From Hippasteria phrygiana (taxonomy: Eukaryota; Echinodermata; Asteroidea; Valvatida; Goniasteridae): a DNA stretch of 64,000 bases. The DNA lies in contig JAZGUH010000360.1 in assembly GCA_037893225.1 (NCBI GenBank), forward strand, positions 1,302,001 to 1,366,000, written 5' to 3'. The notes beneath the pieces are model-generated. The model saw nothing but the letters and a program-made list of their open reading frames with translations. It made no database searches and was not told the origin of the DNA. Each line of letters starts with the position of its first letter. Within the stretch, counting starts at the first letter, position 1. The translations under genes were made by a program, and so were the position numbers. Shown piece by piece: positions 36,486 through 50,361 of the stretch.

Positions 36486-39400
36486 TGAATGAGTAAAGCA
36501 AGTCATACCCTAGGGAATTTGACATGCATGGAGCAATAAATACAAGGTAATATGCACACAGATGTTGGCCGGAAAGAAAATAAACATTGCGAGGTTTGAA
36601 TTTTCTCCACAAGTTTTAACTCTAAGAAGCCGCCAATAATTGCAACATGTAGCGCCAGATCTAAGCTATCCATACATGTCAAAATAACTGTATTTGGTTT
36701 ATATTTCATGCAATTATGAATGAGTAAAGCAAGTCATACCCTAGGGAATTTGACAGGCATGGATCAATAAATAGAAGGTAATATGCACACAGATGTTGGC
36801 CGGAAAGAAAATAATCATTGCGAGGTTTGAATTTTCTCCACAAGTTTTAACTCTAGGAAGCCGCCGATGATTGCAACATGTAGCGCCAGATCTAAGCTAT
36901 CCATACATGTCAAAATTACTGTATTTGGTTGATATTTAATGCAATTATGAATGAGTAGAGCAAGTCCATACCCCAGGGAATTTGACAGGCATGGAGCAAT
37001 AAATAGAAGGTATTATGCACACAGATGTTGGCCGGAAAGAAAATAAACATTGCGAGGTTTGAATTTTCTCCACAAGTTTTAACTCTAAGAAGCCGCCGAT
37101 GATTGCAACATGTAGCGCCAGATCTAAGCTATCCATACATGTCAAAATGACTGTATTTGGTTTATATTTCATGCAATTATGAATGAGTAAAGCAAGTCGT
37201 ACCCTAGGGAATTTGACATGCATGGAGCAATAAATACAAGGTAATATGCACACAGATGTTGGCCGGAAAGAAAATAAACATTGCGAGGTTTGAATTTTCT
37301 CCACAAGTTTTAACTCTAAGAAGCCGCCAATAATTGCAACATGTAGCGCCAGATCTAAGCTATCCATACATGTCAAAATAACTGTATTTGGTTTATATTT
37401 CATGCAATTATGAATGAGTAAAGCAAGTCATACCCTAGGGAATTTGACAGGCATGGATCAATAAATAGAAGGTAATATGCACACAGATGTTGGCCGGAAA
37501 GAAAATAATCATTGCGAGGTTTGAATTTTCTCCACAAGTTTTAACTCTAGGAAGCCGCCGATGATTGCAACATGTAGCGCCAGATCTAAGCTATCCATAC
37601 ATGTCAAAATTACTGAATTTGGTTGATATTTCATGCAATTATGAATGAGTAAAGCAAGTCATACCCTAGGGAATTTGACAGGCATGGATCAATAAATAGA
37701 AGGTAATATGCACAGAGATGTTGGCCGGAAAGAAAATAAACATTGCGAGGTTTGAATTTTCTACACAAGTTTTAACTCTAAGAAGCCGCCGATGATTGCA
37801 ACATGTAGCGCCAGATCTAAGCTATCCATACATGTCAAAATTACTGTATTTGGTTTATATTTCATGCAATTATGAATGAGTAAAGCAAGTCATACCCTAG
37901 GGAATTTGACAGGCATGGAGCAATAAATAGAAGGTAATATGCACACAGATGTTGGCCGGAAAGAAAATAAACATTGCGAGGTTTGAATTTTCTCCACAAG
38001 TTTTAACTCTAAGAAGCCGCCGATAATTGCAACATGTAGCGCCAGATCTAAGCTATCCATACATGTCAAAATTACTGAATTTGGTTGATATTTCATGCAA
38101 TTATGAATGAGTAAAGCAAGTCATACCCAAGGGAATTTGACAGGCATGGATCAATAAATAGAAGGTAATATGCACACAGATGTTGGCCGGAAAGAAAATA
38201 AACATTGCGAGGTTTGAATTTTCTCCACAAGTGTTAACTCTAAGAAGCCGCCGATAATTGCAACATGTAGCGCCAGATCTAAGCTATCCATACATGTCAA
38301 AATTACTGAATTTGGTTGATATTTCATGCAATTATGAATGAGTAAAGCAAGTCATACCCTAGGGAATTTGACAGGCATGGATCAATAAATAGAAGGTAAT
38401 ATGCACACAGATGTTGGCCGGAAAGAAAATAAACATTGCGAGGTTTGAATTTTCTCCACAAGTTTTAACTCTAAGAAGCCGCCGATGATTGCAACATGTA
38501 GCGCCAGATCTAAGCTATCCATACATGTCAAAATTACTGTATTTGGTTTATATTTCATGCAATTATGAATGAGTAAAGCAAGTCATACCCTAGGGAATTT
38601 GACAGGCATGGAGCAATAAATAGAAGGTAATATGCACACAGATGTTGGCCGGAAAGAAAATAAACATTGCGAGGTTTGAATTTTCTCCACAAGTTTTAAC
38701 TCTAAGAAGCCGCCGATAATTGCAACATGTAGCGCCAGATCTAAGCTATCCATACATGTCAAAATTACTGTATTTGGTTGATATTTAATGCAATTATGAA
38801 TGAGTAGAGCAAGTCCATACCCCAGGGAATTTGACAGGCATGGAGCAATAAATAGAAGGTATTATGCACACAGATGTTGGCCGGAAAGAAAATAAACATT
38901 GCGAGGTTTGAATTTTCTCCACAAGTTTTAACTCTAAGAAGCCGCCGATGATTGCAACATGTAGCGCCAGATCTAAGCTATCCATACATGTCAAAATGAC
39001 TGTATTTGGTTTATATTTCATGCAATTATGAATGAGTAAAGCAAGTCATACCCTAGGGAATTTGACATGCATGGAGCAATAAATACAAGGTAATATGCAC
39101 ACAGATGTTGGCCGGAAAGAAAATAAACATTGCGAGGTTTGAATTTTCTCCACAAGTTTTAACTCTAAGAAGCCGCCAATAATTGCAACATGTAGCGCCA
39201 GATCTAAGCTATCCATACATGTCAAAATAACTGTATTTGGTTTATATTTCATGCAATTATGAATGAGTAAAGCAAGTCATACCCTAGGGAATTTGACAGG
39301 CATGGATCAATAAATAGAAGGTAATATGCACACAGATGTTGGCCGGAAAGAAAATAATCATTGCGAGGTTTGAATTTTCTCCACAAGTTTTAACTCTAGG

Positions 39401-41803
39401 AAGCCGCCGATGATTGCAACATGTAGCGCCAGATCTAAGCTATCCATACATGTCAAAATTACTGTATTTGGTTGATATTTAATGCAATTATGAATGAGTA
39501 GAGCAAGTCCATACCCCAGGGAATTTGACAGGCATGGAGCAATAAATAGAAGGTAATATGCACACAGATGTTGGCCGGAAAGAAAATAAACATTGCGAGG
39601 TTTGAATTTTCTCCACAAGTTTTAACTCTAGGAAGCCGCCGATGATTGCAACATGTAGCGCAAGATCTAAGCTATCCATACATGTCAAAATTACTGTATT
39701 TGGTTTATATTTCATGCAATTATGAATGAGTAAAGCAAGTCATACCCTAGGGAATTTGACAGGCATGGAGCAATAAATAGACGGTAATATGCACACAGAT
39801 GTTGGCCGGAAAGAAAATAATCATTGCGAGGTTTGAATTTTCTCCACAAGTTTTAACTCTAGGAAGCCGCCGATGATTGCAACATGTAGCGCCAGATCTA
39901 AGCTATCCATACATGTCAAAATTACTGAATTTGGTTGATATTTCATGCAATTATGAATGAGTAAAGCAAGTCATACCCTAGGGAATTTGACAGGCATGGA
40001 TCAATAAATAGAAGGTAATATGCACACAGATGTTGGCCGGAAAGAAAATAAACATTGCGAGGTTTGAATTTTCTACACAAGTTTTAACTCTAAGAAGCCG
40101 CCGATGATTGCAACATGTAGCGCCAGATCTAAGCTATCCATACATGTCAAAATTACTGTATTTGGTTTATATTTCATGCAATTATGAATGAGTAAAGCAA
40201 GTCATACCCTAGGGAATTTGACAGGCATGGAGCAATAAATAGAAGGTAATATGCACACAGATGTTGGCCGGAAAGAAAATAAACATTGCGAGGTTTGAAT
40301 TTTCTCCACAAGTTTTAACTCTAAGAAGCCGCCGATAATTGCAACATGTAGCGCCAGATCTAAGCTATCCATACATGTCAAAATTACTGAATTTGGTTGA
40401 TATTTCATGCAATTATGAATGAGTAAAGCAAGTCATACCCTAGGGAATTTGACAGGCATGGATCAATAAATAGAAGGTAATATGCACACAGATGTTGGCC
40501 GGAAAGAAAATAAACATTGCGAGGTTTGAATTTTCTCCACAAGTGTTAACTCTAAGAAGCCGCCGATAATTGCAACATGTAGCGCCAGATCTAAGCTATC
40601 CATACATGTCAAAATTACTGAATTTGGTTGATATTTCATGCAATTATGAATGAGTAAAGCAAGTCATACCCTAGGGAATTTGACAGGCATGGATCAATAA
40701 ATAGAAGGTAATATGCACACAGATGTTGGCCGGAAAGAAAATAAACATTGCGAGGTTTGAATTTTCTCCACAAGTTTTAACTCTAAGAAGCCGCCGATGA
40801 TTGCAACATGTAGCGCCAGATCTAAGCTATCCATACATGTCAAAATTACTGTATTTGGTTTATATTTCATGCAATTATGAATGAGTAAAGCAAGTCATAC
40901 CCTAGGGAATTTGACAGGCATGGAGCAATAAATAGAAGGTAATATGCACACAGATGTTGGCCGGAAAGAAAATAAACATTGCGAGGTTTGAATTTTCTCC
41001 ACAAGTTTTAACTCTAAGAAGCCGCCGATAATTGCAACATGTAGCGCCAGATCTAAGCTATCCATACATGTCAAAATTACTGAATTTGGTTGATATTTCA
41101 TGCAATTATGAATGAGTAAAGCAAGTCATACCCCAGGGAATTTGACATGCATGGAGCAATAAATAGACGGTAATATGCACACAGATGTTGGCCGGAAAGA
41201 AAATAATCATTGCGAGGTTTGAATTTTCTCCACAAGTTTTAACTCTAGGAAGCCGCCGATGATTGCAACATGTAGCGCCAGATCTAAGCTATCCATACAT
41301 GTCAAAATTACTGTATTTGGTTGATATTTAATGCAATTATGAATGAGTAGAGCAAGTCCATACCCCAGGGAATTTGACAGGCATGGAGCAATAAATAGAA
41401 GGTATTATGCACACAGATGTTGGCCGGAAAGAAAATAAACATTGCGAGGTTTGAATTTTCTCCACAAGTTTTAACTCTAGGAAGCCGCCGATGATTGCAA
41501 CATGTAGCGCCAGATCTAAGCTATCCATACATGTCAAAATTACTGTATTTGGTTGATATTTAATGCAATTATGAATGAGTAGAGCAAGTCCATACCCCAG
41601 GGAATTTGACAGGCATGGAGCAATAAATAGAAGGTATTATGCACACAGATGTTGGCCGGAAAGAAAATAAACATTGCGAGGTTTGAATTTTCTCCACAAG
41701 TTTTAACTCTAAGAAGCCGCCAATAATTGCAACATGTAGCGCCAGATCTAAGCTATCCATACATGTCAAAATAACTGTATTTGGTTTATATTTCATGCAA
41801 TTA
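36486..41803. repeat. 23-monomer expanded HOR block (5318 bp)
   Basis: Order: C-A-B1-C-D-F-G-H-I-L-B1-C-A-B2-N-F-G-H-I-G-J-K-(B3/C). After N the order restarts at F rather than J. The last monomer (41572-41803) fuses B3 to C. Singletons: G at 37199 (p20) and G at 37715 (p74). The B2 has A at 39662 (p171). Confidence 0.9.
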
Positions 41804-44800
41804 TGAATGAGTAAAGCAAGTCATACCCTAGGGAATTTGACAGGCATGGATCAATAAATAGAAGGTAATATGCACACAGATGTTGGCCGGAAAGAAAATA
41901 ATCATTGCGAGGTTTGAATTTTCTCCACAAGTTTTAACTCTAGGAAGCCGCCGATGATTGCAACATGTAGCGCCAGATCTAAGCTATCCATACATGTCAA
42001 AATTACTGTATTTGGTTGATATTTAATGCAATTATGAATGAGTAGAGCAAGTCCATACCCCAGGGAATTTGACAGGCATGGAGCAATAAATAGAAGGTAT
42101 TATGCACACAGATGTTGGCCGGAAAGAAAATAAACATTGCGAGGTTTGAATTTTCTCCACAAGTTTTAACTCTAAGAAGCCGCCGATGATTGCAACATGT
42201 AGCGCCAGATCTAAGCTATCCATACATGTCAAAATGACTGTATTTGGTTTATATTTCATGCAATTATGAATGAGTAAAGCAAGTCATACCCTAGGGAATT
42301 TGACATGCATGGAGCAATAAATACAAGGTAATATGCACACAGATGTTGGCCGGAAAGAAAATAAACATTGCGAGGTTTGAATTTTCTCCACAAGTTTTAA
42401 CTCTAAGAAGCCGCCAATAATTGCAACATGTAGCGCCAGATCTAAGCTATCCATACATGTCAAAATAACTGTATTTGGTTTATATTTCATGCAATTATGA
42501 ATGAGTAAAGCAAGTCATACCCTAGGGAATTTGACAGGCATGGATCAATAAATAGAAGGTAATATGCACACAGATGTTGGCCGGAAAGAAAATAATCATT
42601 GCGAGGTTTGAATTTTCTCCACAAGTTTTAACTCTAGGAAGCCGCCGATGATTGCAACATGTAGCGCCAGATCTAAGCTATCCATACATGTCAAAATTAC
42701 TGAATTTGGTTGATATTTCATGCAATTATGAATGAGTAAAGCAAGTCATACCCTAGGGAATTTGACAGGCATGGATCAATAAATAGAAGGTAATATGCAC
42801 ACAGATGTTGGCCGGAAAGAAAATAAACATTGCGAGGTTTGAATTTTCTACACAAGTTTTAACTCTAAGAAGCCGCCGATGATTGCAACATGTAGCGCCA
42901 GATCTAAGCTATCCATACATGTCAAAATTACTGTATTTGGTTTATATTTCATGCAATTATGAATGAGTAAAGCAAGTCATACCCTAGGGAATTTGACAGG
43001 CATGGAGCAATAAATAGAAGGTAATATGCACACAGATGTTGGCCGGAAAGAAAATAAACATTGCGAGGTTTGAATTTTCTCCACAAGTTTTAACTCTAAG
43101 AAGCCGCCGATAATTGCAACATGTAGCGCCAGATCTAAGCTATCCATACATGTCAAAATTACTGAATTTGGTTGATATTTCATGCAATTATGAATGAGTA
43201 AAGCAAGTCATACCCAAGGGAATTTGACAGGCATGGATCAATAAATAGAAGGTAATATGCACACAGATGTTGGCCGGAAAGAAAATAAACATTGCGAGGT
43301 TTGAATTTTCTCCACAAGTGTTAACTCTAAGAAGCCGCCGATAATTGCAACATGTAGCGCCAGATCTAAGCTATCCATACATGTCAAAATTACTGAATTT
43401 GGTTGATATTTCATGCAATTATGAATGAGTAAAGCAAGTCATACCCTAGGGAATTTGACAGGCATGGATCAATAAATAGAAGGTAATATGCACACAGATG
43501 TTGGCCGGAAAGAAAATAAACATTGCGAGGTTTGAATTTTCTCCACAAGTTTTAACTCTAAGAAGCCGCCGATGATTGCAACATGTAGCGCCAGATCTAA
43601 GCTATCCATACATGTCAAAATTACTGTATTTGGTTTATATTTCATGCAATTATGAATGAGTAAAGCAAGTCATACCCTAGGGAATTTGACAGGCATGGAG
43701 CAATAAATAGAAGGTAATATGCACACAGATGTTGGCCGGAAAGAAAATAAACATTGCGAGGTTTGAATTTTCTCCACAAGTTTTAACTCTAAGAAGCCGC
43801 CGATAATTGCAACATGTAGCGCCAGATCTAAGCTATCCATACATGTCAAAATTACTGTATTTGGTTGATATTTAATGCAATTATGAATGAGTAGAGCAAG
43901 TCCATACCCCAGGGAATTTGACAGGCATGGAGCAATAAATAGAAGGTATTATGCACACAGATGTTGGCCGGAAAGAAAATAAACATTGCGAGGTTTGAAT
44001 TTTCTCCACAAGTTTTAACTCTAAGAAGCCGCCGATGATTGCAACATGTAGCGCCAGATCTAAGCTATCCATACATGTCAAAATGACTGTATTTGGTTTA
44101 TATTTCATGCAATTATGAATGAGTAAAGCAAGTCATACCCTAGGGAATTTGACATGCATGGAGCAATAAATACAAGGTAATATGCACACAGATGTTGGCC
44201 GGAAAGAAAATAAACATTGCGAGGTTTGAATTTTCTCCACAAGTTTTAACTCTAAGAAGCCGCCAATAATTGCAACATGTAGCGCCAGATCTAAGCTATC
44301 CATACATGTCAAAATAACTGTATTTGGTTTATATTTCATGCAATTATGAATGAGTAAAGCAAGTCATACCCTAGGGAATTTGACAGGCATGGATCAATAA
44401 ATAGAAGGTAATATGCACACAGATGTTGGCCGGAAAGAAAATAATCATTGCGAGGTTTGAATTTTCTCCACAAGTTTTAACTCTAGGAAGCCGCCGATGA
44501 TTGCAACATGTAGCGCCAGATCTAAGCTATCCATACATGTCAAAATTACTGTATTTGGTTGATATTTAATGCAATTATGAATGAGTAGAGCAAGTCCATA
44601 CCCCAGGGAATTTGACAGGCATGGAGCAATAAATAGAAGGTAATATGCACACAGATGTTGGCCGGAAAGAAAATAAACATTGCGAGGTTTGAATTTTCTC
44701 CACAAGTTTTAACTCTAGGAAGCCGCCGATGATTGCAACATGTAGCGCAAGATCTAAGCTATCCATACATGTCAAAATTACTGTATTTGGTTTATATTTC

Positions 44801-45272
44801 ATGCAATTATGAATGAGTAAAGCAAGTCATACCCTAGGGAATTTGACAGGCATGGAGCAATAAATAGACGGTAATATGCACACAGATGTTGGCCGGAAAG
44901 AAAATAATCATTGCGAGGTTTGAATTTTCTCCACAAGTTTTAACTCTAGGAAGCCGCCGATGATTGCAACATGTAGCGCCAGATCTAAGCTATCCATACA
45001 TGTCAAAATTACTGTATTTGGTTGATATTTAATGCAATTATGAATGAGTAGAGCAAGTCCATACCCCAGGGAATTTGACAGGCATGGAGCAATAAATAGA
45101 AGGTATTATGCACACAGATGTTGGCCGGAAAGAAAATAAACATTGCGAGGTTTGAATTTTCTCCACAAGTTTTAACTCTAAGAAGCCGCCGATGATTGCA
45201 ACATGTAGCGCCAGATCTAAGCTATCCATACATGTCAAAATTACTGTATTTGGTTTATATTTCATGCAATTA
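41804..45272. repeat. 15-monomer HOR block (3469 bp), last with D, F and H(p130 G)-I-L order
   Basis: Order: A-B1-C-D-F-G-H-I-L-B1-C-A-B2-N2-B3. The leading C is missing because it is fused into the previous monomer. Monomers up to B2 match 36717-39722 at an offset of 5087 bp, including A at p171 in B2 (44749). N2 replaces N, marking the change to the right-hand domain. Confidence 0.9.
44810..45040. repeat. Reference monomer, type N2
   Basis: As N but with p206 T and p222 A, so the next monomer is a B type. It is found only from 44.8 kb onward, where it recurs in every module. Confidence 0.86.
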
Positions 45273-47584
45273 TGAATGAGTAAAGCAAGTCATACCCTAG
45301 GGAATTTGACATGCATGGATCAATAAATAGAAGGTAATATGCACACAGATGTTGGCCGGAAAGAAAATAAACATTGCGAGGTTTGAATTTTCTCCACAAG
45401 TTTTAACTCTAGGAAGCCGCCGATGATTGCAACATGTAGCGCCAGATCTAAGCTATCCATACATGTCAAAATTACTGTATTTGGTTTATATTTCATGCAA
45501 TTATGAATGAGTAAAGCAAGTCATACCCTAGGGAATTTGACAGGCATGGAGCAATAAATAGAAGGTAATATGCACACAGATGTTGGCCGGAAAGAAAATA
45601 AACATTGCGAGGTTTGAATTTTCTCCACAAGTTTTAACTCTAAGAAGCCGCCGATAATTGCAACATGTAGCGCCAGATCTAAGCTATCCATACATGTCAA
45701 AATTACTGTATTTGGTTGATATTTAATGCAATTATGAATGAGTAGAGCAAGTCCATACCCCAGGGAATTTGACAGGCATGGAGCAATAAATAGAAGGTAT
45801 TATGCACACAGATGTTGGCCGGAAAGAAAATAAACATTGCGAGGTTTGAATTTTCTCCACAAGTTTTAACTCTAAGAAGCCGCCGATGATTGCAACATGT
45901 AGCGCCAGATCTAAGCTATCCATACATGTCAAAATGACTGTATTTGGTTTATATTTCATGCAATTATGAATGAGTAAAGCAAGTCATACCCTAGGGAATT
46001 TGACATGCATGGAGCAATAAATACAAGGTAATATGCACACAGATGTTGGCCGGAAAGAAAATAAACATTGCGAGGTTTGAATTTTCTCCACAAGTTTTAA
46101 CTCTAAGAAGCCGCCAATAATTGCAACATGTAGCGCCAGATCTAAGCTATCCATACATGTCAAAATAACTGTATTTGGTTTATATTTCATGCAATTATGA
46201 ATGAGTAAAGCAAGTCATACCCTAGGGAATTTGACAGGCATGGATCAATAAATAGAAGGTAATATGCACACAGATGTTGGCCGGAAAGAAAATAATCATT
46301 GCGAGGTTTGAATTTTCTCCACAAGTTTTAACTCTAGGAAGCCGCCGATGATTGCAACATGTAGCGCCAGATCTAAGCTATCCATACATGTCAAAATGAC
46401 TGTATTTGGTTTATATTTCATGCAATTATGAATGAGTAAAGCAAGTCATACCCTAGGGAATTTGACATGCATGGAGCAATAAATACAAGGTAATATGCAC
46501 ACAGATGTTGGCCGGAAAGAAAATAAACATTGCGAGGTTTGAATTTTCTCCACAAGTTTTAACTCTAAGAAGCCGCCAATAATTGCAACATGTAGCGCCA
46601 GATCTAAGCTATCCATACATGTCAAAATAACTGTATTTGGTTTATATTTCATGCAATTATGAATGAGTAAAGCAAGTCATACCCTAGGGAATTTGACAGG
46701 CATGGATCAATAAATAGAAGGTAATATGCACACAGATGTTGGCCGGAAAGAAAATAAACATTGCGAGGTTTGAATTTTCTCCACAAGTTTTAACTCTAAG
46801 AAGCCGCCGATAATTGCAACATGTAGCGCCAGATCTAAGCTATCCATACATGTCAAAATTACTGTATTTGGTTGATATTTAATGCAATTATGAATGAGTA
46901 GAGCAAGTCCATACCCCAGGGAATTTGACAGGCATGGAGCAATAAATAGAAGGTATTATGCACACAGATGTTGGCCGGAAAGAAAATAAACATTGCGAGG
47001 TTTGAATTTTCTCCACAAGTTTTAACTCTAAGAAGCCGCCGATGATTGCAACATGTAGCGCCAGATCTAAGCTATCCATACATGTCAAAATGACTGTATT
47101 TGGTTTATATTTCATGCAATTATGAATGAGTAAAGCAAGTCATACCCTAGGGAATTTGACATGCATGGAGCAATAAATACAAGGTAATATGCACACAGAT
47201 GTTGGCCGGAAAGAAAATAAACATTGCGAGGTTTGAATTTTCTCCACAAGTTTTAACTCTAAGAAGCCGCCAATAATTGCAACATGTAGCGCCAGATCTA
47301 AGCTATCCATACATGTCAAAATAACTGTATTTGGTTTATATTTCATGCAATTATGAATGAGTAAAGCAAGTCATACCCTAGGGAATTTGACAGGCATGGA
47401 TCAATAAATAGAAGGTAATATGCACACAGATGTTGGCCGGAAAGAAAATAATCATTGCGAGGTTTGAATTTTCTCCACAAGTTTTAACTCTAGGAAGCCG
47501 CCGATGATTGCAACATGTAGCGCCAGATCTAAGCTATCCATACATGTCAAAATTACTGTATTTGGTTTATATTTCATGCAATTA
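45273..47584. repeat. Irregular transition block of 10 monomers
   Basis: Order: I*-L-B1-C-(A/B1)-C-(H'/L)-B1-C-(A/I). I* at 45273 has T at p40, T at p48 and G at p140. The A/B1 mosaic (46198-46428) and A/I mosaic (47354-47584) each lead directly to a C, giving C-A-C-type steps not seen to the left. Confidence 0.85.
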
Positions 47585-50361
47585 TGAATGAGTAAAGCAA
47601 GTCATACCCTAGGGAATTTGACATGCATGGAGCAATAAATACAAGGTAATATGCACACAGATGTTGGCCGGAAAGAAAATAAACATTGCGAGGTTTGAAT
47701 TTTCTCCACAAGTTTTAACTCTAAGAAGCCGCCAATAATTGCAACATGTAGCGCCAGATCTAAGCTATCCATACATGTCAAAATAACTGTATTTGGTTTA
47801 TATTTCATGCAATTATGAATGAGTAAAGCAAGTCATACCCTAGGGAATTTGACAGGCATGGATCAATAAATAGAAGGTAATATGCACACAGATGTTGGCC
47901 GGAAAGAAAATAATCATTGCGAGGTTTGAATTTTCTCCACAAGTTTTAACTCTAGGAAGCCGCCGATGATTGCAACATGTAGCGCCAGATCTAAGCTATC
48001 CATACATGTCAAAATTACTGTATTTGGTTGATATTTAATGCAATTATGAATGAGTAGAGCAAGTCCATACCCCAGGGAATTTGACAGGCATGGAGCAATA
48101 AATAGAAGGTAATATGCACACAGATGTTGGCCGGAAAGAAAATAAACATTGCGAGGTTTGAATTTTCTCCACAAGTTTTAACTCTAGGAAGCCGCCGATG
48201 ATTGCAACATGTAGCGCAAGATCTAAGCTATCCATACATGTCAAAATTACTGTATTTGGTTTATATTTCATGCAATTATGAATGAGTAAAGCAAGTCATA
48301 CCCTAGGGAATTTGACAGGCATGGAGCAATAAATAGACGGTAATATGCACACAGATGTTGGCCGGAAAGAAAATAATCATTGCGAGGTTTGAATTTTCTC
48401 CACAAGTTTTAACTCTAGGAAGCCGCCGATGATTGCAACATGTAGCGCCAGATCTAAGCTATCCATACATGTCAAAATTACTGTATTTGGTTGATATTTA
48501 ATGCAATTATGAATGAGTAGAGCAAGTCCATACCCCAGGGAATTTGACAGGCATGGAGCAATAAATAGAAGGTATTATGCACACAGATGTTGGCCGGAAA
48601 GAAAATAAACATTGCGAGGTTTGAATTTTCTCCACAAGTTTTAACTCTAAGAAGCCGCCGATGATTGCAACATGTAGCGCCAGATCTAAGCTATCCATAC
48701 ATGTCAAAATTACTGTATTTGGTTTATATTTCATGCAATTATGAATGAGTAAAGCAAGTCATACCCTAGGGAATTTGACATGCATGGAGCAATAAATACA
48801 AGGTAATATGCACACAGATGTTGGCCGGAAAGAAAATAAACATTGCGAGGTTTGAATTTTCTCCACAAGTTTTAACTCTAAGAAGCCGCCAATAATTGCA
48901 ACATGTAGCGCCAGATCTAAGCTATCCATACATGTCAAAATAACTGTATTTGGTTTATATTTCATGCAATTATGAATGAGTAAAGCAAGTCATACCCTAG
49001 GGAATTTGACAGGCATGGATCAATAAATAGAAGGTAATATGCACACAGATGTTGGCCGGAAAGAAAATAATCATTGCGAGGTTTGAATTTTCTCCACAAG
49101 TTTTAACTCTAGGAAGCCGCCGATGATTGCAACATGTAGCGCCAGATCTAAGCTATCCATACATGTCAAAATTACTGTATTTGGTTGATATTTAATGCAA
49201 TTATGAATGAGTAGAGCAAGTCCATACCCCAGGGAATTTGACAGGCATGGAGCAATAAATAGAAGGTAATATGCACACAGATGTTGGCCGGAAAGAAAAT
49301 AAACATTGCGAGGTTTGAATTTTCTCCACAAGTTTTAACTCTAAGAAGCCGCCAATAATTGCAACATGTAGCGCCAGATCTAAGCTATCCATACATGTCA
49401 AAATAACTGTATTTGGTTTATATTTCATGCAATTATGAATGAGTAAAGCAAGTCATACCCTAGGGAATTTGACAGGCATGGATCAATAAATAGAAGGTAA
49501 TATGCACACAGATGTTGGCCGGAAAGAAAATAATCATTGCGAGGTTTGAATTTTCTCCACAAGTTTTAACTCTAGGAAGCCGCCGATGATTGCAACATGT
49601 AGCGCCAGATCTAAGCTATCCATACATGTCAAAATTACTGTATTTGGTTGATATTTAATGCAATTATGAATGAGTAGAGCAAGTCCATACCCCAGGGAAT
49701 TTGACAGGCATGGAGCAATAAATAGAAGGTAATATGCACACAGATGTTGGCCGGAAAGAAAATAAACATTGCGAGGTTTGAATTTTCTCCACAAGTTTTA
49801 ACTCTAGGAAGCCGCCGATGATTGCAACATGTAGCGCAAGATCTAAGCTATCCATACATGTCAAAATTACTGTATTTGGTTTATATTTCATGCAATTATG
49901 AATGAGTAAAGCAAGTCATACCCTAGGGAATTTGACAGGCATGGAGCAATAAATAGACGGTAATATGCACACAGATGTTGGCCGGAAAGAAAATAATCAT
50001 TGCGAGGTTTGAATTTTCTCCACAAGTTTTAACTCTAGGAAGCCGCCGATGATTGCAACATGTAGCGCCAGATCTAAGCTATCCATACATGTCAAAATTA
50101 CTGTATTTGGTTGATATTTAATGCAATTATGAATGAGTAGAGCAAGTCCATACCCCAGGGAATTTGACAGGCATGGAGCAATAAATAGAAGGTATTATGC
50201 ACACAGATGTTGGCCGGAAAGAAAATAAACATTGCGAGGTTTGAATTTTCTCCACAAGTTTTAACTCTAAGAAGCCGCCGATGATTGCAACATGTAGCGC
50301 CAGATCTAAGCTATCCATACATGTCAAAATTACTGTATTTGGTTTATATTTCATGCAATTA
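47585..50361. repeat. Short C-A-B2-N2-B3 modules, 12 monomers
   Basis: A 5-monomer unit C-A-B2-N2-B3 (47585-48741, 1157 bp), then C-A-(B2/C) (48742-49435), then A-B2-N2-B3 (49436-50361). The B2 monomers have A at p171 (48218, 49838), as at 39662 and 44749. The repeat of N2-B3-C-A at 1620 bp (48279 and 49899) is consistent with a recent local duplication. Confidence 0.87.
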
